Below the pieces are notes generated by a model. That model was not told the DNA's origin. It did no database searches and saw only the letters and a program-made list of their open reading frames with translations. Shown here piece after piece: positions 43,841 through 55,227 of a DNA stretch of 64,000 nucleotides. Position numbers and translations under genes: made by a program. How positions within the stretch are numbered: the stretch's first letter is position 1; every line of letters starts with the position of its first letter. The DNA comes from Hemibagrus wyckioides (lineage: Eukaryota; Chordata; Actinopteri; Siluriformes; Bagridae), in the NCBI RefSeq assembly GCF_019097595.1, contig NC_080732.1, positions 6,524,854-6,588,853 on the forward strand, in the 5' to 3' direction.

Positions 43841-45344
43841 ACGTAATTTCTGAATTCATTACAGTTTTAACATGAAATTATTAAATGTTCAATCATCTCT
43901 ATAGACAGAATTCAACTGGCCTTAGACTTACAATATAAGAGAGTTTGAACTCTGCAGGTTTTCTGTTTTTTTTTCTCAGCACAGAAAAACATGTCCAAAG
44001 CCCCGGTCACGGTAATCACACACATGTCACAGATGTGCTGTTTAAAGATTAGTCTGAAACTTGCTCGTGTTCCAGTTTGAGTCTGCCGCCAATCTAACAC
44101 GGTGTGTGTGAGCAGGTTTAAGTCCATTCGTTGTTCTTTATTCTCTGTCCAAAAGCCTGTGCTGGTAATCAGTCTTGATCTGAGATCACTCATTCACATC
44201 ACTTGGACAGTGCCTGTGTGTCCTCGCGTCCCTGTGACTCATCGTTTTCCTCTTCGTGCTGAAAATCATTGCAGAAATCAGTGCATTTCTCTCAGTGAGA
44301 CGCCCTTTCTCAGTGAGACGTCTCCTCGGACAGCAGTGTGTCTTGGCAAAATGGCCCTGAGACCATCAGAGTTATTTCTGTGTTCATTTTTTACTCGCTG
44401 GTTTCCTGTCCGCTTGTCGTCCTGCACTGTCAGAAAACCTACCAGCTTGATGGACCTGTCTACCTTGTTGTCTGGTCTATACAGCCTTCCTGATTCGAAA
44501 GAATGCCCTGTGATTAAGCGTTATTGGGCGGAACCTTTGAGGTAACTGATCGGCCAATTATACATTCATCTCCAGAATTATCAGCACCTTCATGCAATGC
44601 GCTTAAATACTGTATATATGAGAATAAGTGCAACTCTTACAGTTGAATATTTGGTGGAAGTTTCCCTGGAGGGAATGAACTGTAGACGGGCGCACTGAGC
44701 TTCTTCCTGTGATGTCTTACGAGCTTTGAAACTCTTGTTGAAGCTCCTTATTTCTTAAGTTTGCATATGGAGAGAAATGTGACAGAGATGCAAAACAATA
44801 TGATGCTATTTCGAGTATTTCTGTGTTAATACAGAATTCTCTAGAGTCATTATCTTCTGAAAAGATCCATCTACAGTGGTGTATGTGCCATCTCCTGGTA
44901 GACGCAACCAGGCTTTGAGCTGATGATGATGTCATCAATCTTCACAAGAGGTTTACAATGGCTTTAGGGCATTCTTCTTGTATACAGCCCACTTTCTGCA
45001 CCAAGCATGGCGATGGTGTGCATGACTGACATTTCTCATTGTCTGATCTAACACCTGAATCGTGTTAGACGCGTGTCACGGTGTACCCATCTGGTCACTG
45101 GGGTTATTCTGGCCAAGTTCACACCAGTGGACTTGATTTACACTTTCTCCTCTCTCAGCAGCTATGGTGTTAAGGTGGGTACTTCAGAAATGGACACATA
45201 TTGGTTCTCATCTTGGGTAACTGAGGTTTATTGGTGGCAGTTTTAGTCTCTAAAGGTCTGGGCAATTATCCTGCTAGGGGACACTGGTGGTTTTAAATAG
45301 GGATAGCAGAAGAAGTAGAACTCTCATCTAAGTCCATGTATGTC
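43841..45344. other. intergenic sequence, no feature recognised
   Basis: Contains a 147-codon plus-strand frame (44102-44545). It has no known domain, no obvious splice partners and a composition no different from its surroundings. I do not call it a gene. Confidence 0.4.
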
Positions 45345-45640
45345 GATACATCCATTTCCTGCACTGTTTATCCTACATAGGGTTACAGAGAACCTGGAGC
45401 TTATCCCAGGGAATTAGGGAACATGGTGGAGGACACCCTGGGCAGGGTGCCAACCGATTGCAGGGCACAATCGCACACACACCAACATACTATGGACAAT
45501 GTAGAAATGAAAATAAGCCTGGGTAGGAAAATGGAGTACCCAGAGAAAACCTTGAAGCACGGGGACACAGCAAAGTCAAAGCATCCAAGGCCAGGGCCGG
45601 AATCCAACCCCCAACCCTGGAGGAGCAAGGAAATTTTATA
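45345..45640. repeat. teleost interspersed repeat
   Basis: Contains TATCCTACATAGGGTTACAG, CTTATCCCAGGGAATTAGGG, ACACCCTGGGCAGGGTGCCA and CCCAGAGAAAACCTTGAAGC, in the fixed order of a very abundant fish repeat. Open frames through it are not genes. Confidence 0.65.
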
Positions 45641-47059
45641 GCGTGTGGAACATCATAATTTAAGGACAAAATCTATTAGTGTGGCTCAGGTATAAGTTCC
45701 AAACCTGAAACAGTGCAGGTTTCCTTTCGTCTATGTGCAAAAATGAATAATAATAGCTTGTCTATACAAAAAAGGCCAAAACTAGGACTTTTATCCCAGC
45801 AGGTTCATGTTCAGCCACCATTTGATACTGTAGTTGCATATTAGTATATAGAAATTGTGTGGATTAGTAGCTATCATGAGGAAACCATAGGAAACTGATT
45901 AGGAATATCAGAATAAATGTATTAATATGAAGAATCCAAACATTTTAAAACCAGAATTAGCATTCTATATTCAGGTCTTACAGCAGCCGACTCATTTGCT
46001 TCAGTACGGCTTGATAGGACTCCATCTGCTGCAGGTGTAATTAATGCAAAGTCTGTTAGACACCTTAAGGGCCCTAAAGAGGCTACAGGGGCTCGAAGGA
46101 GTGATGCAGTCTCATTTTGCTCTCCCTTCATATTTCCTGTATCTGATTAAAGGCACCAAGATCAAGTTCTTTGTTGATATATGCACAGAAAAATGCAGTT
46201 TAATGACATCCGTAGTTCGCAATTTCATCTTTCATGAATAATAAAAGAAACTGCCACGTCGCTTTCTACATTGGTGTGTAGTGTCCGTGGACAAAATAGG
46301 AGGATTGGAGGAGTTTACTAACATTTTTGAACAAGCAATATGTTTATTTTTGGAGTATATAGGCATATACATCATACTTCATATTAGCTTGGAGCTTGTT
46401 TTTGGTCTTTTTGGTGTTATTGTAGGAGTCTTCCAACAATTACTGTATATTTCATGTCAGATAAAAGTGACTGCCAAATCGATAAATACAAATGAAAATG
46501 TATTTTGATCTACGAATATGAAACAGCGATGAATATTCCAATTCCTGGGCTCAGGGAAAGGAAGAACCAAAGGTCAGAACCTTACAATTTCTGTCTGACG
46601 TGCCAATAATACACATTTTCTGCTCTAAGGATTTGAGTTTTCTTGAATTCATGCAGAGACCTCTGATTACCTTGCCATTGGGGCAAACTGTCACTTTGAG
46701 CCACTAAATCAGTGTGAGTGATGCTCTGGACATGCCGAACAAATCATGTCGCCCTCCTTCGGCTTACTCTTGAGGTAGGACAAATAATCCCGTGTGGATG
46801 GGGTTTTTTTCTTTATTTTTTTAATATATCAGTGTAACGCTTAAAAAAAGATTACATGTATGGAGGACATTGCTTCACCATCAGTTTGAATTGCAATAAT
46901 ATATGAATGTATAATGCTAAACGGTTTCTGTATATGAATGTAATCCTTTAGTAAATATTACAGAAAAACGTGTGCAGAGGCTAAAGGATTTCACATAGAG
47001 AGATTTATGATTAAAGATGATGATTGAAGACTTGTATGATGACGACAAGGAAATCTACA
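45641..47059. other. intergenic sequence, no feature seen
   Basis: AT-rich, with short unrelated frames only. Confidence 0.4.
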
Positions 47060-48480
47060 TCTGCTCCATAGGTTTCTCCAGTGGTGTGCCACAAAGCTCA
47101 GTGCTTGGTCCTCTTTAATTCAATTCAATACATACAATGTTGCCAAAGTTGGTTGAAACTATACAGGTTGTATAGAACAACAACAACAACAACAACAATA
47201 ATAATAATACTCAGGTTGTGGCAGAAGTGTCACATATTTGGATGCAGTCTTGCAACATTTCTCCATTTCTCCCAATTTCTCTATATTACTAGAGCTCTGA
47301 AACCCAGGATGATGTCTCCTATTTTTTGGAAGTAATGCTGCCGAATTTTGTTTTATTTTTTGCTATTTGAATGCTCTATGGTCACTGTGGGAGCGCAGTC
47401 TGTCCGGTCTAGGGAACCAGGTTTGCCTTTCCAGTCTTCATTTTGTCAAGGTTTTCCTCAGTTTTTGGTTGTGGTCAGCTAAGTTGCCACAGTGTCTATT
47501 TAGGATCAGATAGGTTGTTTGGGATTTGGTCAATTTTATCCAATAATCTATGTATTTTTCTATCTTTTTGGATATAATATGTTTGGGTCTGGAAAAATGT
47601 CCTGAGGCTGTACTGTTTTAGTGGGGATGGACCAGGGTCTCAAGATGAGGAGGCGGCAGCTCTTTTCAACAGCCAACATCTCTTGGCAGTTCGGGGCTTT
47701 GTGACAAAAGGAAAGCGGGTTGCTTCTTTTCTTCCTCTATACCTGCATTCTCAGTGAGGTAATATTCTCACATGCTTTTATAGCACCGCTATGCTGATGA
47801 CACTGACTCATCCTTTCCTTTCCGCGCTCAGACGCTCATATTTCAGCCCGTATCTCAGCATGTCTGGCAGACATCTTGTCATGGATGGCAGCTCATCACC
47901 TGAAACGAATCCCAGTCAGACCGAGCTGCTGGAGATTCCTCGACAACTCTCATCACACCATATGACAATGCATGAAACCTTGGTGAAAATATCATTCTCT
48001 CCCCATATTGCAAGCCCTACTCCGTTCATCCAGGTTTCTCCTTTGCAACATTACACAGATATGGCAATTTCAATCTTTGAAGGCCATGAAAGGGCTTGTT
48101 CAGTCCTTTGGGATGTCAGATTGGACGACTGCGGCTTGCTTTCCTCAGCACACACTCAGCCCTCTCTAAATGATCCAGGCGCATTACTTGTTTTCAATTT
48201 CTCCATATTTTGCTGCATCACCTCATTGATACGCTTCCTACATTGGTTCCCTGTGAATGTCTGATTAAAAAAAACAAAAAACAATGCTTGCGTACGAAGC
48301 CAAAAATGGCCTCCTATTCATCAAGGATCTTTCAAACCTCCGACTGCACCAGGTTCTCTTGCAGCCAGGAGCATGGCTCATACTGACCCAGCATCTCTCA
48401 AGATACATGGAAGACCTGCATGCACTGAACCTCCCCTTGTTTGTCCGAACATCTGAGTCACAGCTGAGTCACTAAGGGTT
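47060..48480 (+). mobile_element. L2-like LINE relic, heavily degraded
   Basis: Recognisable bits in order: GVPQSSVLGPL (about 47085), RISACLADILSWMAAHHLKR (about 47855), then LQVSPLQHYT-type and WRLDDCGLLS-type text and LAYEAKNGL near 48285. These follow the order of an L2-type reverse transcriptase. Many frameshifts. Confidence 0.6.
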
Positions 48481-48837
48481 TTTAAAGAACGGAAACTGAA
48501 AACTCAAGCTGAACCAGCAAAGGGCTTAAAAATGACTTGGCTTAACCGTATACTTAGAACACACAGCACCATATTTATGACATATTTTACAAATACCTTT
48601 ATTACAGTTCTAGCGAAAAGAGTCAAATATTTATTACATGTTAATAATAATAATATAATTATATTATAAATCCTGATCTATATTTTTGATGACTTTTTGC
48701 AGTAAACTCCAGCAGGCTACTTCACATCAAGCTATTTCTCACCTCCATATAACATCTCTGAGCTTGTAGTGGAGCTAATCTGGTCTTTCAAACAGGAATA
48801 AGGAAAATGTATTACATCCCAAGTGAATGATCCTGTT

Positions 48838-48925
48838 TACATTTACATTTCTGGCATTTGGCAGACGCTTTTATCCAGAGCGATGTACAAAAGTGCTTTA
48901 AAGTCTATCAATAAATACATTAACT
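48838..48925. repeat. short teleost interspersed repeat fragment
   Basis: ATTTGGCAGACGCTTTTATC followed by CAGAGCGATGTACA is a phrase found widely in teleost genomes. Only this short block is recognisable. Confidence 0.5.
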
Positions 48926-48967
48926 CTGGTTCAATAGGTCACAGACTTAGAAATGCAAAGAAATAAT

Positions 48968-48983
48968 AATTAATATTATTATT

Positions 48984-49031
<48 letters not shown>
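48968..49031. repeat. AAT trinucleotide array
   Basis: (TAA)n of about 20 units, intergenic, next to a Tc1-like remnant. Confidence 0.9.
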
Positions 49032-49094
49032 CTTCTTACCAGCCATTATTTAGAGACAGGATTATTTCTCATAGCATGAGGATATATATATATA

Positions 49095-49569
49095 TATAGC
49101 TCTGGAAAAAATAAGAGAGCACTGCCCAATCTCCAGATTTGAACCCTATTGAAAACCTCTGGAATGTCATCAAGAGGATGATGGATGGTCACAAACCAAA
49201 GCAAAGCTGAGCTGTTTGTTTTTTTGCAAAAAGAGTGGTATAAAGTTCCCCAACAGCAATGTGAGAAACTGGTCGAGGAAAAACTCATGCAAATCGGGGT
49301 TATTCCACCAAATACTGATTTCTTAATGTTATTTAGCCAAAGCATTAACACAATTTGTTTACAAATTATTTGCATTTTGTTTTATTTAAGTTATTAAAGC
49401 TCTGTAAATACTGCATGATCTCGGGTTATTTTGATGTGTTGTCATTTCCTTTAAATATACACTCTAAATAACAATAGTCATATTCTGAATTTAGGAGAAA
49501 TATTGTCAGCAGTTCACAAAAAATGAATAAGAAACCAATTATTTTGCAGTGGTCTCATATTTTTTTTCC

Positions 49570-49576
<7 letters not shown>
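49095..49576 (+). mobile_element. Tc1-like 3' remnant with CTCTGGAAAAAATAAGAGA-type end
   Basis: Begins AGCTCTGGAAAAAATAAGAG, then [16 protein letters not shown] transposase end sequence (CCAGATTTGAACCCTATTG at 49133), and closes with GTGGTCTCATATTTTTTTTCC, an inverted counterpart of the start. Internally deleted and frameshifted. Confidence 0.75.

Positions 49577-49648
<72 letters not shown>
49574..49648. repeat. TA and GA arrays between two Tc1-like remnants
   Basis: (TA)n at about 49576-49605 followed by (GA)n to 49648. It separates the elements at 49095 and 49701. Confidence 0.9.
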
Positions 49649-49651
<3 letters not shown>

Positions 49652-49700
49652 GGGGGTGAAAGATAAAAATGTTGTCATCATGCTGGAATAAAAATCAACA

Positions 49701-50153
49701 ACACTATATTGCCAAAAGTTTTGGGACACCCCTCTAAATCATTGAATTCAGGTGCTTCAGCATACCAAGATATTTTGCACAATTTCATGCTCCGAACTTT
49801 GTGGGAACAGTTTGGGGATGACTCCTTCCTGTTCCAACATGACTGCACACCAGTGCACAAAGCAAGGTCCATAAAGACATGGAAGAGCGAATTTGGTGTG
49901 GAGGAACTTCAGAGTCCTGACCTCAACCCGATACAACACATTTGGAATGAATTAGAGCAGAGACTGCAAGCCAGGCTTTCTCATCCTACAATTGTGCGTG
50001 ACCTCACAAATACGCTTCTGTGGTCAAATATTCCTGTAAACACACTCCTAAACCTTGTGAAAAGCCTTCCTAGAAGAGTTGAAACTGTTATAGCAACAAA
50101 GAGCAACTCTATATTACATTCATGTGCATGTAAACCTTTTGGCAATATAGTGT
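49701..50153 (+). mobile_element. internally deleted Tc1-like element (TTTTGGGACACCCC family)
   Basis: Ends ACTATATTGCCAAAAGTTTT and TTTTGGCAATATAGTGT are inverted repeats. The interior keeps the 3' part of a transposase related to the intact one at 30732 ([37 protein letters not shown]), then lacks several residues before SPDLNPIQHIWNELEQRLQA, where the catalytic Glu has become Gln. Confidence 0.82.
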
Positions 50154-50689
50154 TTATATATATATATATATTTATAAAGGTATTAACCACATTATCTTTT
50201 TTTTTTTGTTTAGTTTTATACAGACAAAAATGCATATTGTTTTGTATGAAGTCTTTTCAGTCTTCATTTTTCTCCATTTAAATATCGATAAAAAATTATT
50301 CTCAGAATCGAATCGTGAAGCCAGTATCGTGAATCGAATATGGACCGGTGATCGGAGTGCATCGTTACACCCTATTAAAAGGTACAGGGAATCAATCTGG
50401 CAACCCAGAGGGGAAGGGGGAGAAAAACAGCAAAGGCACCAAGAAAGGAAGAAACGACATAGAGACTTTACTTCAACTTAGCCTAGCTAAATTATTACCA
50501 GTTTATATAAACGTTATAAATGGAGAGAGAAGCGCTGTAACGCCTGGTTCACACGTGACACCCGCTGACATATCAGTCCACAATGCGAACGCACTGAAAG
50601 CGCTGTACAATTCGACTGAAACACATTTATACACATTAGCTAGCTAATTTAGCCTGATAGCACAGAAGTTAGCGTTTTAGCTAACGCAT

Positions 50690-50769
50690 CATTCCTGTCT
50701 GACTTCATTCGCATAAATTCGTAACAAAAAAAGACAACAACGCTGGATTCTGCTCCGAAGCCTCCAGAA
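50690..50769 (+). other. socs6: putative 3' part of a non-coding socs6 5' exon
   Basis: A donor-like site CCAGAA|GTAAGT lies at 50769/50770, about 1 kb upstream of the socs6 acceptor and on the same strand. Vertebrate SOCS6 genes have a separate non-coding first exon. The 5' end of this exon cannot be placed and the start given is only nominal. Confidence 0.35.
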
Positions 50770-51789
50770 GTAAGTTCCAGGTTTGTTTGTTTGTTTGTGT
50801 GTTTGCTTCATGTTTATTTGCAGTTTAGCTAAGCTAGCTAGCTATCCAGTTGGGCTTTGTTAGTGTTAGCTAGCTTCGTTAGCTTCGGCTTGGTGGCTTC
50901 TCCATTTTACAGATTAGTTAAAAAATATTTAAAATTTACGCGGTATTAAATATTAACACTTTCTCGCGTAGAAAGAACGTTTTACGCGCTATTAAGCTCA
51001 ATAGTGAGGAATGTCCAGGTCTGGTGTTAAGCTGAAGTAGTTAGCTTAGCTTAGTTAGGCCCATATCTAGCTTAAAGCTACGAAATGAAAGGGGTTTCTA
51101 GCTAAGCAGCAATTAACGTGTTTTCTGTTCAAAGAAGATCCGTAAAATAATAATAATAATAATTTAGCTGCACTTCTGGAAGTTTATTGACATCTCTGTC
51201 AAGGCAATTTTAGCAATGTAGCCATGAGCTACGCTAGGTGGCTAACAAGCTAGCAGGCACAACATATAGCTAATATTAGTATTCAAGCTTTGAAGTAGCT
51301 TCATGTATTTATAACAGACTGCAGCTGTCACTTGGGGGGGAAGTAAAATAAGAATAAAAATGTGAAGGGAACAGCAAAATGAGAATAATAGAAGATATAA
51401 AGTAAAAATAAATGCCAGAAAAAGAGAGAGAAGAATTTGGAGAGATACATAACAGTGTGTACAGTAGTTTATTCACGAAGGTGTTTATTTATGCAACACA
51501 TTTAATGACAACAAAAATCAAGTTTTGTTGAGAGAATTTGAGAGTTTTTACGTTGGAATTAAATACGTCAACCGTGGGAAAAGCTTTAGAACAGAAAACA
51601 TCATACAGTATGGGAATAATAGATAACTTTTTGTGTTTACTTAATTTCAGTTTTCAGCCACTAGGAATATGATGAAGAAGAAGAAACAGATAATTATATT
51701 ATTTAGAATTTTGATTATAGAGGTAGTAATTTAGGATAGGTTTGCTCAGAGCATACAAGACATTTAACGTGTTTTTTTCCCCCCTACAG

Positions 51790-51884
51790 ATGACGAGGTT
51801 AACGGCGTTGTGATTCGCATTTCCCACTTACATGGAAGGAAAGTAACCACTGGCTATCGCCTCCCATGCCGTGGAAACGTCAGG
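51790..51884 (+). promoter_or_regulatory. socs6: socs6 coding-exon 5' UTR with 3' splice site and upstream ORF
   Basis: A strong acceptor (long T/C tract then CCCTACAG) ends at 51789. The exon then begins with ATG, opening a seven-codon upstream ORF (ATG-ACG-AGG to TGA, 51790-51813) that is out of frame with the SOCS6 start. This could dampen translation; that role is inferred. Confidence 0.6.
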
Positions 51885-53468
51885 ATGAAGAAGACGTTTA
51901 GCCTTAAGACGTTCAGAAAGTCGTTCAACATCAAGGGCAAAGAGGATGGAGATTTCGTGATGCTCCAAAAGCCTTCGTTGGCCCCCGAGTTCACAAAAGA
52001 CGACTCTCTTTTTGGAAGTTGTTACGCCAAAGAGCTAGCTTGTGACCTCCATAGTGAGGACGCAAGGGCACACAAGAACAGATCCAAGAGTGAAGGTCTT
52101 ATGGGGACCTTAAAAAGGAGACTTTCTTCTAAGCAGAAACCTAAAAGTAAAGGAGGATCATCCTCGGTGGGCTTGGGAGATGATGACGACACGTTCTCGT
52201 CCTCTTCGGTCCCCATAAGCTTTAATGAAGCCAAAGCCCAACGCCCTTTAAGATCAGCTTCCCTGCGGAGTCATCACTACAGCCCTTCCCCGTGGCCCAT
52301 AAGAGCTGTTGACCCTGAAGAAGCCTGCATTAAGATGGAGGTGAAGGTAAAAGCCATGGTTCACACACCTAGCTCCAGTCCGTCCCTTAATGGCGTCAGA
52401 AAAGAATTCCATGACATCCAAATGGAGGGGATTTTTGATGATCGCAGTGAGTCTATGAAGACTTTAGAGCCTGCAAACAGTGACTTACATTTAAACATGG
52501 AAGAACACGTGCCTGTAGAAATTGGACTTATGCCTCAGGACTACATCCAGTACACCATGCCTTTAGATGAGGGAATGTACCCCGAATCATCCCCCTCGTT
52601 GTGCTTGAATGGCACATCACCGACAGAGGTGATGGAACAAGTCAATGATGAATCGTTGAATGTTGATCAAGGCCAGATTGACCACGCTCTTTTAACATCA
52701 GATATTCTCATGGACCAGTCCATGAACGGGATTGTACTCGGTACTCCAGGAATAGTCCTTCAGAATTCAGGATCCGAGGCTCCTTCACTTTCACCTTCGC
52801 TTTCCCCTGTTTCTGGTGGCGAAACACCAAGAACCTATTCCGGATTTGGCGGTGCCGATTCACACGTCGCCGAAAGAGTGAGGCACCATCTCAATTTCGA
52901 CCCAAATTTTGCTCCTGGTGTCAGCAGGGTATACGATTCAGTACAAAGCAGTGGACCAATGGTTGTCACAAGCCTTACAGAAGAGCTGAAGAAACTGGCT
53001 AAGCAGGGTTGGTACTGGGGACCTATAACGCGATGGGAAGCTGAGGACAAACTCATCGACCTTCCGGACGGTTCGTTTTTGGTGCGCGATAGCTCAGACG
53101 ACCGCTATCTTCTCAGTTTGAGCTTTCGATCGCAAGGAAAGACTCTTCATACCAGGATCGAACATTCGAACGGGAGGTTCAGCTTTTACGAACAGCCCGA
53201 CGTAGAAGGTCACACGTCCATCGTCGACCTCATTGAGCTCTCCATTAAGGACTCCGAAAACGGCGCGTTCTGTTACTCCAGATCGCGCCAACCAGGATCT
53301 GCGACGTACCCAGTCCGACTGACCAATCCCGTATCTCGTTTCATGCAAGTGCGCTCGCTGCAGTACTTGTGTCGGTTCGTTATTCGACAGTACACACGGA
53401 TTGACCTGATTCAGAAACTACCTTTACCAAACAAAATGAAAGATTACTTGCAGGAAAAGCACTACTGA
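51885..53468 (+). CDS. socs6: suppressor of cytokine signalling 6 (single coding exon)
   Basis: SOCS6 is a cytoplasmic SH2 adaptor that recruits Elongin B/C-Cullin-5 ubiquitin ligase to phosphotyrosine proteins such as KIT and other receptor-signalling targets (family knowledge). The 527-residue frame (human about 535) starts MKKTFSLKTFRKSFNIK, matching the conserved N-terminus; it is the first in-frame ATG, since the frame upstream to 51810 has none. The long N-terminal region carries LMGTLKRRLSSKQK, SLRSHHYSPSPWPIR and GLMPQDYIQYTMPLDEGMYP. The SH2 domain spans about residues 375-470, with the phosphotyrosine-binding arginine R401 in FLVRDSSDDRYLLSL. The SOCS box is at about 482-527, with BC box SLQYLCRFVI (about 491-500) and Cul5 box LPLP (about 512-515), ending EKHY. 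No frameshift or missing key residue is seen. Coding in one exon agrees with mammalian SOCS6. Confidence 0.98.
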   Translation: MKKTFSLKTFRKSFNIKGKEDGDFVMLQKPSLAPEFTKDDSLFGSCYAKELACDLHSEDARAHKNRSKSEGLMGTLKRRLSSKQKPKSKGGSSSVGLGDDDDTFSSSSVPISFNEAKAQRPLRSASLRSHHYSPSPWPIRAVDPEEACIKMEVKVKAMVHTPSSSPSLNGVRKEFHDIQMEGIFDDRSESMKTLEPANSDLHLNMEEHVPVEIGLMPQDYIQYTMPLDEGMYPESSPSLCLNGTSPTEVMEQVNDESLNVDQGQIDHALLTSDILMDQSMNGIVLGTPGIVLQNSGSEAPSLSPSLSPVSGGETPRTYSGFGGADSHVAERVRHHLNFDPNFAPGVSRVYDSVQSSGPMVVTSLTEELKKLAKQGWYWGPITRWEAEDKLIDLPDGSFLVRDSSDDRYLLSLSFRSQGKTLHTRIEHSNGRFSFYEQPDVEGHTSIVDLIELSIKDSENGAFCYSRSRQPGSATYPVRLTNPVSRFMQVRSLQYLCRFVIRQYTRIDLIQKLPLPNKMKDYLQEKHY

Positions 53469-53768
53469 ACTGGGATACAGTAGTAAAATTGCACTTTTGG
53501 ATCAAGTTGATGTTAAATGGTTTACAGACATTTTGTGGAGTGATCCGTTAGGTTTGTTTTGTATCAAAAGTTTATTTCATCTTGGTCAATTTGTTGTTGC
53601 TCAGATTCACTATAAAGGTACACTTTTGTTATGGATCTATTGGGGAACCTGATAGAATCCTAGTCAAAAATGTTTGACGAACAGTAGTCACTAATTCTCG
53701 AAACTAATGGTTTTACGCTGCTGTTATACCATGTAGGACATAACTAAAGTTCCATATAGTTTAGTCTA

Positions 53769-54243
53769 TTAAAGGAAAAGTCCACCCTGACACTCACTGC
53801 ATATGCAAATATTGAAATATTTGTGATGTGTCCAGCAATTCTGGTGCAAATGATTTGATTTATGTTATGTTACGAGTTATGTCTGCACATTGAAAGTACA
53901 GTTACAGTCGTGTGTGATAGGATAACGGGGACAGCAGTAAGGATTCACCCCTAAAAAAGATCAAGAGATTTTTTTTCTCACTCACCAGATTCCAGATGTT
54001 TAAAAAGCCAGCAAGGAAGCACTGGAATTCAGCTCAGCTAGTTGGCGATCTAGGACGTGATGAGCACTGACGGCGATAATAGCAAGTTTGAGCAGAGTGT
54101 ACAGATGTGGAGGTGAGAGAGCTGGACAGGCTGAAGGACTAAAGCACTGCTGCAGAAATGAGAAATGACAGAAACGGTAGAAATGATGCTATTATTAAAA
54201 AAAAAAAAAAGGATATGTTGTTCAGGGTGGATTTTTCTTTTAA
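53769..54243. mobile_element. non-autonomous element with TTAA ends, copy 1
   Basis: TTAAAGGAAAAGTCCACCCT at the left and AGGGTGGATTTTTCTTTTAA at the right are inverted repeats with TTAA at both edges, as in piggyBac-type insertions. The interior is non-coding. It lies 300 bp past the socs6 stop, possibly within the 3' UTR. Confidence 0.7.
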
Positions 54244-54754
54244 GGGTGGGTAATGCTGATGAAGTCAAAATAAGCTCAAGAATCAGGAAATGCTAGTCAT
54301 GACCGATGTCAGATCAGAATAATAACCAGGCTTTGAAATATGCGTGTAATTGTTTTATTGCCATTCATATCGCACTATTTGCTCCAGGTGCGGTAATACT
54401 TATCAGTGCAAGGGCGAGAGGCTTGATAAATGCATTAAGAAATGCATCCATCTCTTTTAATTAAAACAGCCTCAGTGATGCTCAGCTTTATATTTTGATG
54501 TACTAGTATTTCTCCTCTAATTTCACTTGAAATTACAATTTTTAAATTGCCATCTGTACTTTTCATGTAGATGAATCAGACTGATTAATTAAATCGCTGT
54601 CCAAAACTTGGATTCAATCAGAGTTGGAACGAATAGCTTTTAGTTAAAATTCAGATTTTGTACTGAAATGCGATTTTGGGCAGCAAGTTGCTTCCCTTAT
54701 ATGTATGTGATTAAAGTGTGAGTGAGGATGATATGTTCCTTGCACCTGCCTAAA

Positions 54755-55227
54755 TACACTATATTGCCAAACGTTTTGGGATACCCATCCAAATCATCGA
54801 ATTCAGGTGTTCCAATCACTTCCATGGCCACAGGTGTAGTACATCTTCAGCATACCAAGACATTTTGGACAGTTTCATCCTCCCAACATTGTGGGAACAG
54901 TTTGGGGATGACCCCTTCCTCTTCCAACATGACTGCACCCCAGTGCACAAAGCAAGGTCCATGAAGACATGAATGAATGAGTTTGATGTGGAGGAACTTG
55001 TCTGGTCTGATGAATTAGAGCGGAGACTGTGAGACAGACCTTACAAATGCGCTTCTAGAGGAATGGTCAAAAATTCCCATAAACACACTCCTAAACCTTG
55101 TTTAAAGAGTTGAAGCTGTTATAGCTGTAAAGGGCTATAGTAAACCCTACAGATTACGAATGGGATGTCATTAAAGTTCACGTGCATGTAAAGGCAGACG
55201 TCCCAAAACTTTTGGCAATATAGTGTA
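54755..55227 (+). mobile_element. internally deleted Tc1-like element (same family as 49701)
   Basis: TACACTATATTGCCAAACGT at the left and TTGGCAATATAGTGTA at the right, with TA at both outer edges. The remnant transposase is broken by stops and a deletion after KQGP. Confidence 0.82.

Noticed and set aside
44102..44545. A 147-codon plus-strand frame in the intergenic region.
   Set aside because: No recognisable domain, no splice support and no repeat identity; a chance frame is the simplest reading. A protein-level homologue in several species would reopen it.
51810..51884. An N-terminal extension of the socs6 frame by 25 codons.
   Set aside because: It opens with GTG, has no in-frame ATG before 51885, and the family N-terminus begins at MKK.
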